A stretch of DNA of 8,722 bases, taken from contig JAOZKX010000063.1 of NCBI GenBank assembly GCA_029935135.1, positions 1 through 8,722 on the forward strand, given 5' to 3'. Both the position numbers and the translations under genes were made by a program. The notes below the pieces were generated by a model. The model was not told where the DNA came from, made no database searches, and worked only from the letters and a program-made list of their open reading frames with translations. The DNA is from Desulfocapsa sp. (GTDB taxonomy: Bacteria; Desulfobacterota; Desulfobulbia; Desulfobulbales; Desulfocapsaceae). Positions 1-5,682 of the stretch are shown here, piece by piece; the first letter of the stretch is position 1, and every line of letters starts with the position of its first letter.

Positions 1-277
<277 letters not shown>

Positions 278-862
278 TTAGGGGGCAGATGAAACAATCA
301 CCTTTGCTGCCCTGAGCAGCCGATCCTTATACTGGTATCCTTTTTCAAACTCACTCAGAACATGATTGGCAGGCATCGTATCACTTGCCTCCATGGTAAG
401 CGCTTCATGATTTGTTGGGTCAAAAGGCTGCCCCACACTCTCAATAGGCGTCACCTCAAATTTTTCAAGGGTGGTAAGAAGACTTTTAAAGGTTAGCTGT
501 ACACCTTCCAATAAAGAGACAAGAGTACTTTCTGCATCATCCCCCTCGGTTTCTCCCTGGGCAATAGCCCGCTCGAGGTTATCCAGAGTGGGAAGAATTT
601 CACGAAGAATGGGCTCTCCGGCATATTTCATTGCCGTTTGTCTCTCCCGTATCATCCGCTTTTTGTAATTCTCAAATTCGGCAGCAAGACGCATCAACCG
701 GTCTTTTTGCTCAACTGTTTCGGCCCGGGCAATTTCCAGCTCCTGCTCAGGAGTGAGAATTTCTTCCACAACCTCCGCTTCAATCGCTTCTGTCTCAGGC
801 AAAGCTTCCTGCAAAGTTTCTACTTCATCCAGAACATCTTCCCGTTTTTTCTCTTCGCTCAC
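278..862 (-). CDS. grpE: Nucleotide exchange factor GrpE
   Basis: A 194-residue protein of normal GrpE length. GrpE is the cytoplasmic dimeric cofactor that releases ADP from DnaK and so resets the chaperone cycle. Residues 1-50 are strongly acidic, as in the disordered N-terminus of the family. Residues about 40-75 form the long coiled-coil helix with the conserved RLAAEFENYKKR pattern (58-69). LPTLDNLERAI (90-100) is the four-helix dimerisation region, and the C-terminal beta domain carries the family signature around QPFDPTNHEAL (145-155) and GYQYKDRLLRAAKV (175-188). The start codon is GTG (862-860), chosen because a perfect AGGAGG (minus strand, 873-868) lies five bases upstream and no ATG fits better. 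dnaK follows on the same strand; hrcA, often upstream of grpE, is not present. Confidence 0.97.
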   Translation of the reverse strand: MSEEKKREDVLDEVETLQEALPETEAIEAEVVEEILTPEQELEIARAETVEQKDRLMRLAAEFENYKKRMIRERQTAMKYAGEPILREILPTLDNLERAIAQGETEGDDAESTLVSLLEGVQLTFKSLLTTLEKFEVTPIESVGQPFDPTNHEALTMEASDTMPANHVLSEFEKGYQYKDRLLRAAKVIVSSAP

Positions 863-890
863 TTGTTCCTCCTGACTCTATAAAGGCAAC

Positions 891-908
891 CTGCTGATAA
901 AACAGCAG
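891..908 (-). other. Small hairpin in the grpE 5' leader
   Basis: CTGCTG and CAGCAG form a perfect six-base-pair stem around a six-base A/T loop (897-902). It lies between the predicted grpE promoter and the AGGAGG ribosome binding site (868-873), so it would be transcribed in the leader. There is no T-tract on the minus-strand side, so it is not an intrinsic terminator. It may affect mRNA stability or translation, or be a protein-binding site; the sequence alone does not decide. Confidence 0.4.
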
Positions 909-954
909 CCGCTCATTCATTTTTTTTTACTGTAATATGTTTTAATCCTTGGCA

Positions 955-983
955 ACAATAAGTAGCCCCATTTTCCTTGTCAA
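955..983 (-). promoter_or_regulatory. Sigma70-type promoter for grpE
   Basis: On the minus strand a perfect -35 TTGACA (983-978) is followed after exactly 17 bases by TATTGT (960-955), a four-of-six match to the -10 consensus. The orientation and the distance of about 95 bases to the GTG start suit grpE. The predicted leader contains the hairpin at 891-908. A vegetative-type promoter for a heat-shock gene would normally be combined with a repressor or a second heat-shock promoter; no HrcA operator is visible here. Confidence 0.6.
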
Positions 984-1029
984 GTCACCACAAGCCCTCT
1001 TTTGACTTTCATCTTCTCTAAAAAGACAA

Positions 1030-1035
1030 TATAAT
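1030..1035 (+). promoter_or_regulatory. Candidate -10 box for the ahbD-hemE operon
   Basis: A perfect TATAAT lies 42 bases upstream of the ahbD start codon, which would give a leader of about 36 bases. The -35 region at the usual spacing is poor (TTTCAT at 1007-1012); a good TTGACT at 1002-1007 is 22 bases away, too far for a standard promoter. This could mean an activator-dependent promoter, or a chance TATAAT in an AT-rich gap. Confidence 0.4.
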
Positions 1036-1077
1036 GACTGACATTATCCCCTGTTTGAACTGTATGGAGAAAAATAA

Positions 1078-2151
1078 ATGGATTTCGAACCAAAATGGAT
1101 TGCCTGGGAAATCACCAGACGCTGCAACCTCAAATGTGTACATTGCCGCTCTTCATCAGAGCTTGAAATTGATGGACATCCGGACTTTTCCTTTGATGAA
1201 GCAAAACGCATCATTGATGAAATTGCCGCATATGCCTCTCCGGTCATGGTACTTTCCGGCGGTGAACCGCTGCTCCGGGAAGATGTTTTTGACATTGCCA
1301 AATATGGCAATTCGAAAAATCTACGCATGTGCCTGGCCACCAACGGCACGCTGGTGACCGCTGATATCTGTGAAAAAATTAAAGATGCGGACATAAAAAT
1401 GGTCTCACTGAGCCTGGATGGGGCAAAGGCAGAGACCCACGATGATTTCCGTAATCAAGCGGGTGCTTTCGATGGCACAATGAATGCCATCAAGCTCTTT
1501 AATGAGTATGAGATCCCCTTTCTTGTCAACTCATCTTTTACCGTGCGAAACCGTAAAGAGATTCCTGAGATCTATCAGCTTGTCAAAGAACTGGGGGCCA
1601 AGGCATGGTATATGTTTATGATTGTCCCCACCGGCCGGGGCGAAGATATCATGGAAGAGCTTATTCCCATAGACATCTACGACGAGATTCTGGAATGGCA
1701 CTATGAGCTGGAAAAAAATGATGATGAATTGCTCACCCGCCCGACATGCGCGCCCCACTATTACCGGATCGTGCGCCAGAAGGCCAAGGAAGAAAACAGC
1801 ACATTTAAACGCCGCAACCTGCAGTTTTCCACCGGCGGTTCCAAAGGCTGCCTTGCCGGACAACTTATCTGTCTTATAGATGTGGACGAGAATGTACTGC
1901 CTTGCAGTTATTTTCCAAAATCGGCCGGCAATCTTAAAGAACAATCTTTTAAAGAGGTTTGGGAAGATTCCAAACTCTTCCATGAAATGCGTGACTTCAA
2001 GGGATACAAAGACAATTGTGGTTCCTGCGAATATGTCAATGTATGCGGCGGCTGCAGAGCACGTGCCTACGCAATGACAGGGGACTATCTGGCGCAGGAG
2101 CCATTTTGTAACTATATTCCCCGTAGTATACGAGAAAAACAGAATAAATAA
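1078..2151 (+). CDS. ahbD: AhbD-type heme synthase (radical SAM, SPASM/twitch family)
   Basis: A 357-residue cytoplasmic radical SAM protein. AhbD performs the last step of the alternative heme pathway of sulfate reducers and archaea, the oxidative decarboxylation of two propionates of Fe-coproporphyrin III to the vinyl groups of heme b. The radical SAM cluster motif is CNLKCVHC (Cys16, Cys20, Cys23) and the SAM-binding GGEP is at 61-64. The C-terminal part holds Cys258, 265, 276, 314, 317, 323, 326 and 344, which fits an auxiliary iron-sulfur cluster of SPASM type. The stretches [16 protein letters not shown] (177-192) and [10 protein letters not shown] (223-232) resemble AhbD as I remember it, more than AhbC or NirJ, which have a longer N-terminus. 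GGAG at 1066-1069 is a good ribosome binding site. hemE follows after 16 bases, supporting a tetrapyrrole role. Confidence 0.85.
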   Translation: MDFEPKWIAWEITRRCNLKCVHCRSSSELEIDGHPDFSFDEAKRIIDEIAAYASPVMVLSGGEPLLREDVFDIAKYGNSKNLRMCLATNGTLVTADICEKIKDADIKMVSLSLDGAKAETHDDFRNQAGAFDGTMNAIKLFNEYEIPFLVNSSFTVRNRKEIPEIYQLVKELGAKAWYMFMIVPTGRGEDIMEELIPIDIYDEILEWHYELEKNDDELLTRPTCAPHYYRIVRQKAKEENSTFKRRNLQFSTGGSKGCLAGQLICLIDVDENVLPCSYFPKSAGNLKEQSFKEVWEDSKLFHEMRDFKGYKDNCGSCEYVNVCGGCRARAYAMTGDYLAQEPFCNYIPRSIREKQNK

Positions 2152-2167
2152 ACATTACAGGATACCA

Positions 2168-3187
2168 ATGAACGATACATTTTTAAAGGCATGCCGAGGC
2201 GAAAAGACTGACTACACTCCCATCTGGATCATGCGTCAGGCCGGACGATACCTGCCCCAGTACCAGAAGGTACGAGGCAATGTAACCTTTCTTGAGCTCT
2301 GCAAGACTCCTGAACTCTGCGTGGAAGTGACCCTGCAGCCCATTGACTATCTGGATGTGGATGCTGCCATTCTCTTTTCTGATATCCTTATTCCCCTGGA
2401 GGCCATGGGCACTCCTCTGGAATTCCATGAGGGCCGTGGCCCCATATTTCCCGAACCGATCAAGAATCAGGCCGACCTTGACAAACTCATTATTCCTGAT
2501 CCCGAAGAGCATACCGGTTTTGTGATGGAAACCATTCGCCTCCTGCGCAAAGAACTGCAGGTTCCCCTTATCGGCTTTGCCGGAGCCCCCTTTACCTGTG
2601 CCACATATCTGATTGAAGGTGGATCATCGAAAGTCTTCTGGGAAACCAAGAAGATGATGTACACCAATCCCGGACTCTTCCATGAGATGATGGATAAAAT
2701 TACTCAAACCACCATTCTCTACCTGCAGGCCCAGGCAAAAGCTGGTGCGCAGGCATTGCAGGTCTTTGATTCCTGGGCGGGCATACTCGCCCCCTGTGAC
2801 TTTAAGACCTTTGCCCTCCCCTATGTCAACCAGATCATAAGTGCGCTGCAGGACACCGGACTGCCCATTATCTATTTTGCCAATAACGGTGCCACCCTTC
2901 TGGAACTCTCCGAATCAACAGGTGCAGATGTTCTGGGGCTGGACTGGCGAATTAATATTGGGGATGCGGTAAAACGAATTGGGAAGACTGCTGTCCAGGG
3001 CAACCTTGATCCATTCTCTCTGCTTCTGCCAAAAGATGAACTGAAAAAGCGTATTGGACACATTATTGACGATGCCAAAGATGCCAATGGCCACATCTTC
3101 AACCTGGGACATGGTATCCATCAGTTTACCCCGCCTGAGCAGGCCAAGGCAGCAGTGGAATTTGTCCACGAATTAAGCCGTAAGTAA
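2168..3187 (+). CDS. hemE: Uroporphyrinogen decarboxylase HemE
   Basis: A 339-residue protein of normal HemE length. The enzyme decarboxylates the four acetate side chains of uroporphyrinogen III to give coproporphyrinogen III and needs no cofactor. Conserved features are intact: the N-terminal WIMRQAGRYLPQY loop (20-32) with the substrate-binding Arg23 and Arg27, the catalytic Asp72 within ILFSDIL, GFAGAPFTCATYLIEGG (136-152) with Tyr147, FDSWAG (200-205), and the C-terminal NLGHGI with His315. It begins 16 bases after ahbD, with a modest AGGA about six bases before the ATG, and is followed after 8 bases by the HD protein. The three genes therefore look like one transcript. The intact active site argues against the corrinoid methyltransferase relatives of this fold. 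Confidence 0.95.
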   Translation: MNDTFLKACRGEKTDYTPIWIMRQAGRYLPQYQKVRGNVTFLELCKTPELCVEVTLQPIDYLDVDAAILFSDILIPLEAMGTPLEFHEGRGPIFPEPIKNQADLDKLIIPDPEEHTGFVMETIRLLRKELQVPLIGFAGAPFTCATYLIEGGSSKVFWETKKMMYTNPGLFHEMMDKITQTTILYLQAQAKAGAQALQVFDSWAGILAPCDFKTFALPYVNQIISALQDTGLPIIYFANNGATLLELSESTGADVLGLDWRINIGDAVKRIGKTAVQGNLDPFSLLLPKDELKKRIGHIIDDAKDANGHIFNLGHGIHQFTPPEQAKAAVEFVHELSRK

Positions 3188-3195
3188 CAGAACAA

Positions 3196-3822
3196 ATGGC
3201 TGTCCCATCTATCCAGCACTGTTTCACACTTATGGAAGAGTATGAAATGCTAGACAACATCCGGGCCCATTCTGTAATGGTCGCCCGGGTAGCGAAGGTG
3301 CTTCTTCTTCATCTCACTGACAGTCACAATGGCAGCAACCATCCCCTCCCTGCCGAAGATCTGGTTATCAGTGGTGCCCTGCTCCACGACATTGCCAAAA
3401 CACCCTGTCTTAATCAGCGTTGCGACCACGCCAGACAGGGAAGAGATGTCTGCCTCAAACATGGCTATCCGGAAATTGCGGAAATTGTGCGGGAACATGT
3501 TATCCTTATGGATTTTTCTCCCGAACGCTATGCCAAAGGATGGTTTTTTGCTAAAGAACTTGTCTATTACGCCGACAAACGGGTACGGCACGATGAGGTT
3601 GTCAGCCTGACAGAACGGCTGGAATATATCGTGGAACGATACGGCAATAACGACCCCGAACGGTATCAGATTATCCAGGAAAACTTTAACAAATGCCAGG
3701 AACTGGAAGAGTATATTTTCGCCTCCCTATCCATCCAGACAGGTGACATAGAAGAGGCAGTTGCGGCCCTCGACAACGAAGAAAGAGGGCAAATGTTTCA
3801 TCCTTACCCCCCAGACAGATAA
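3196..3822 (+). CDS. HD-domain metal-dependent phosphohydrolase, substrate unknown
   Basis: A 208-residue cytoplasmic protein. The metal-binding HD pattern is visible: His25 in IRAHS, the His64-Asp65 doublet in ALLHDIAKT, His78 in CDHARQG, His101 in VREHV and Asp127 in YYADKRV. This arrangement fits small HD hydrolases acting on nucleotides or phosphoesters, but no substrate can be read from the sequence. It is not an HD-GYP cyclic-di-GMP phosphodiesterase, because the GYP element is missing. The start ATG at 3196 lies only 8 bases after the hemE stop with no clear ribosome binding site, so translational coupling to hemE is likely. Residues from VPSIQHCFTLMEEYEML onward look like the normal N-terminus of this family, which supports the start. 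Its place behind hemE does not by itself prove a role in heme synthesis. Confidence 0.85.
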   Translation: MAVPSIQHCFTLMEEYEMLDNIRAHSVMVARVAKVLLLHLTDSHNGSNHPLPAEDLVISGALLHDIAKTPCLNQRCDHARQGRDVCLKHGYPEIAEIVREHVILMDFSPERYAKGWFFAKELVYYADKRVRHDEVVSLTERLEYIVERYGNNDPERYQIIQENFNKCQELEEYIFASLSIQTGDIEEAVAALDNEERGQMFHPYPPDR

Positions 3823-3851
3823 AGCGATCCCATCCTACTTTTTGAGGCAAT

Positions 3852-4973
3852 ATGAAACCTGCAATAGCTTTTTTTTCCACTGCTCTATTCTTGGTCATGC
3901 TCTCCTCCCCTCTTCATGCGGCAGAAAAATCCAGCATCCTCATATTAACGCCCGCCTATATAGCAGCCAGCCACAGAGATCCACGACCACCGGCAGGAAA
4001 CCCTGATGGCAGCTGTTCTGTCCCCCTGGTAGCCCAGGAAGAAGATGTTGCAAACCCTGACCATATCATCGGAACCGGTACCCCACAGAGCTGTACCAGT
4101 GAGGCAGTTGTTGCAGCCGTTGCCCAGGGAGGCATCATAACCTTTAACTGCGGTCTGGCCCCTGTAACCATCACCATGAACGAAACAGCAAAGGTTTTTA
4201 ACAATACCGGACCGAAAATTGTTATTGACGGCGGCGGCAGAGTTACGCTCAGCGGAAACAATGAACGCCGTATCCTCTATATGAACACCTGTGACCAGAA
4301 TCAGGTCTGGACAACTTCCCATTGCCAGAATCAGGATCACCCGCAACTCACTGTGCAAAACCTGACACTAACTAGCGGCAACTCACAGACAGAAACAGAG
4401 TATGATGGCGGCGGCGCAATCTGGGTTCGCGGGGGCAGATTTAAAATCGTAAACTCCAGATTTTTCAATAATGTCTGTGCAGATACCGGCCCGGACACAG
4501 GTGGAGCCGCTGTACGGGTCTTCAGCCAGTACAATAACCTGCCTGTCTATGTTGCCAATTCCACCTTTGGTGGTGCTGATGGGTACGGAAACATTTGCTC
4601 CAATGGTGGAGGACTCTCCAGTATTGGTGTCTCCTACACTGTGCTCAACTCTCTATTCAGCTATAATCACGCCATTGGCTACGGAGCCAATCCAGCAGAC
4701 CCAGGAACCCCTGGGGGAGGCAGTGGAGGAGCGATCTATAATGACGGAAACACCTTTACCCTCTCACTCTGCGGAACCAGGATTGAACAGAACAGCGCCA
4801 ACGAAGGAGGGGGAGCGATCTTTTTTGTCAGCAACAACCGTACAGGATCCCTTATCATCAGAGATTCCTACCTATCCAATAACCCAAGTGCCGGTTTTGA
4901 AACAGCTGGCTACCCGGGAATTTTTGTCCTGGCCAATGGACCGCCAACTGTTACAAACTCGATAATTGAATAG
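3852..4973 (+). CDS. Secreted right-handed parallel beta-helix protein
   Basis: A 373-residue protein with a Sec signal peptide: Lys2, a hydrophobic core (4-18) and a probable cleavage after LHA or LHAA (about 23-24). The mature part has beta-helix character from about residue 85. It includes IITFNCG (95-101) and IVIDGGG (123-129), then coils built around Gly-rich turns: GGGAIWV (186-192), GGAAVRV (217-223), GGGLSSI (252-258), GGAIYN (292-297) and GGGAIFF (319-325). The GGA-I and N-S-x-F-x-x-N patterns recall polymorphic outer membrane protein repeats, but there is no C-terminal beta-barrel or sorting signal, so it is probably periplasmic or released. Eight cysteines (55, 81, 100, 147, 158, 209, 249, 307) could form disulfides. 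No lyase or hydrolase active site is identifiable; the role may be adhesion or polysaccharide binding. The ribosome binding site is TGAGG (3843-3847). It starts 29 bases after the HD gene with no terminator between, so read-through is possible. Confidence 0.8.
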   Translation: MKPAIAFFSTALFLVMLSSPLHAAEKSSILILTPAYIAASHRDPRPPAGNPDGSCSVPLVAQEEDVANPDHIIGTGTPQSCTSEAVVAAVAQGGIITFNCGLAPVTITMNETAKVFNNTGPKIVIDGGGRVTLSGNNERRILYMNTCDQNQVWTTSHCQNQDHPQLTVQNLTLTSGNSQTETEYDGGGAIWVRGGRFKIVNSRFFNNVCADTGPDTGGAAVRVFSQYNNLPVYVANSTFGGADGYGNICSNGGGLSSIGVSYTVLNSLFSYNHAIGYGANPADPGTPGGGSGGAIYNDGNTFTLSLCGTRIEQNSANEGGGAIFFVSNNRTGSLIIRDSYLSNNPSAGFETAGYPGIFVLANGPPTVTNSIIE

Positions 4974-4988
4974 CTCGAGCAAAACATT

Positions 4989-5018
4989 CTCATATGAGCA
5001 TATTGGCAGATCTCTGCC
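4989..5018 (+). other. Two small inverted repeats after the beta-helix gene
   Basis: CTCATATGAG (4989-4998) is a perfect 10-base palindrome. Six bases later GGCAG-ATCT-CTGCC (5005-5018) can form a five-base-pair stem with a four-base loop. They lie 16-45 bases after the stop codon of the beta-helix gene, where a transcript end is expected, but no T-run follows, so a factor-independent terminator is not supported. They may mark an RNA 3' end or a factor-dependent stop. Confidence 0.3.
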
Positions 5019-5062
5019 TTAGCCATGACACCATCTCTTTATTGCCAACAAAGCATTTTTCA

Positions 5063-5082
5063 TGTGGCACATTGTGGTACAT
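5063..5082 (+). repeat. Two tandem 10-base direct repeats next to a promoter
   Basis: TGTGGCACAT (5063-5072) is followed immediately by TGTGGTACAT (5073-5082); the copies differ at one base. The 10-base period is about one turn of DNA, so both copies face the same side of the helix. They end three bases before the predicted -35 box at 5086. This layout is what one expects of a binding site for an activator touching RNA polymerase, but no regulator is known for this motif from the window. Confidence 0.45.
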
Positions 5083-5085
5083 ATG

Positions 5086-5115
5086 TTTACAGTGTCATTG
5101 TGTTGGGAAAATAAT
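5086..5115 (+). promoter_or_regulatory. Sigma70-type promoter for the small secreted protein
   Basis: TTTACA (5086-5091, five of six consensus bases) and AATAAT (5110-5115, five of six) are separated by 18 bases. The predicted leader runs about 30 bases to the ATG at 5152, with the ribosome binding site AGGAGA at 5139-5144. It lies directly behind the tandem repeats at 5063-5082. Together with the terminator at 5543 it makes the following gene a single-gene transcription unit. Confidence 0.55.
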
Positions 5116-5151
5116 TCCCCTACACAACAAAAAAACACAGGAGAAGCTCGT

Positions 5152-5511
5152 ATGACACAACGAAAGCAAACAAACAGACTGACCAACTGGCTGCCCATTC
5201 TCGCAATATGCCTATTCATTTTCACTGCATTTCCGGTTGTCGCACAAAACACAGTTTCAGAGATATCAACAAATGAAGCACTGTATATAAAGGGAAGTGT
5301 GAGAAAGGTTGCAGCGGAAAAAAACACCATTTTTGTAAAAGTATCTCAAGGAGAAAAGTTCCAGCTCCTGGTTGCCCCACAGACTGATTTTGTTGGAATC
5401 TCATCCCTTGCAGATCTACAAAAGGGACAACAGGTGAAGGTCTGGTACAGCCTTGTCGGAGAAGAGAAAAGAGCAGTGAAGCTTGAGCTGCTACCCGATC
5501 TGGGCTGCTAA
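5152..5511 (+). CDS. Small secreted protein of unknown function
   Basis: A 119-residue protein I do not recognise. I chose the ATG at 5152 because AGGAGA (5139-5144) lies seven bases upstream; an upstream in-frame ATG at 5062 would run through the predicted promoter and has no ribosome binding site. Residues 1-31 are a classical signal peptide: basic start (Arg4, Lys5, Arg9), hydrophobic core LPILAICLFIFTAF (14-27) and cleavage after VVA (29-31). The mature part of about 88 residues is predicted by eye to be mostly beta strand, with the pattern IKGSVRKV, NTIFVKV, FQLLVAP and QQVKVWYSLV, suggesting a small beta-barrel or sandwich such as those in DUF5666-like proteins. This resemblance is weak. 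The protein ends in Cys119, the only cysteine left after cleavage. It is followed by a strong terminator. Confidence 0.75.
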   Translation: MTQRKQTNRLTNWLPILAICLFIFTAFPVVAQNTVSEISTNEALYIKGSVRKVAAEKNTIFVKVSQGEKFQLLVAPQTDFVGISSLADLQKGQQVKVWYSLVGEEKRAVKLELLPDLGC

Positions 5512-5542
5512 TCCTCCCATAAAAAACCAGCTAGCATAAAAA

Positions 5543-5573
5543 GGCAGGTGGATTTTATCCATCTGCCTTTTTT
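5543..5573 (+). terminator. Intrinsic (Rho-independent) terminator
   Basis: An 11-base-pair stem pairs 5543-5553 with 5557-5567, containing one G-U pair (5548/5562), a three-base T loop and then six T residues (5568-5573). It lies 31 bases after the stop codon of the small secreted protein. A run of A residues precedes the stem, so it could also work in the reverse direction, although no minus-strand gene needs it. It separates the secreted protein from the ATP-grasp gene. Confidence 0.9.
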
Positions 5574-5622
5574 GCTTAATACTTATTGAATCAATCTGGT
5601 ATGGTGAACTCAATGCTTATGC

Positions 5623-5650
5623 TGCTTCTCTTTTATCAAAAGTAGAAGCA
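5623..5650 (+). repeat. Inverted repeat in the leader of the ATP-grasp gene
   Basis: TGCTTCT-CTTTT (5623-5634) and AAAAG-T-AGAAGCA (5638-5650) pair over 12 base pairs with one bulged T (5643) and a three-base loop (5635-5637). The element ends 32 bases before the ATG at 5683. No T-run follows on the plus strand, and the minus-strand side is also not T-rich, so it is not a terminator. It could be an operator or an mRNA leader hairpin. Apart from this element and the terminator, the 171-base gap contains nothing I can assign, and no strong promoter is evident. Confidence 0.5.
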
Positions 5651-5682
5651 ATAAAATAAAAATTGATTTCGGACTGAACAGA

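Noticed and set aside
863..1077. CIRCE element or hrcA remnant upstream of grpE
   Set aside because: No TTAGCACTC/GAGTGCTAA pair occurs and no translated piece resembles HrcA.
1044..1394. Minus-strand open frame of 116 codons opposite ahbD
   Set aside because: It lies fully inside a gene with clear radical SAM motifs, has no ribosome binding site or recognisable domain, and is best explained as an antisense shadow.
1531..1983. Minus-strand open frame of 150 codons opposite ahbD
   Set aside because: Antisense shadow of conserved AhbD sequence; the translation shows no domain or start signals.
1078..2151. AhbC or NirJ instead of AhbD
   Set aside because: The short N-terminus before the cluster motif and the [16 protein letters not shown] and [10 protein letters not shown] stretches fit AhbD as I remember it; AhbC/NirJ have about 30 extra N-terminal residues. 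A phylogeny would settle it.
3945..4358. Minus-strand frames of 137 and 101 codons opposite the beta-helix gene
   Set aside because: The plus-strand gene has signal peptide, ribosome binding site and beta-helix repeats; the antisense translations have no supporting features.
3852..4973. Beta-helix gene as a complete autotransporter or Pmp adhesin
   Set aside because: The protein stops after the helix coils at residue 373; there is no C-terminal beta-barrel of about 250 residues and no frameshifted barrel downstream.
5062..5151. Longer start (ATG at 5062) for the small secreted protein
   Set aside because: It would place codons over the promoter and the tandem repeats, has no ribosome binding site and would bury the signal peptide 30 residues inside the protein.
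5602..5617. Possible sigma54 promoter (GG, 10 bases, GC) before the ATP-grasp gene
   Set aside because: Only the two dinucleotides and a few flanking bases match; the -24 TGGCAC and -12 TTGC blocks are otherwise poor, so chance is likely.
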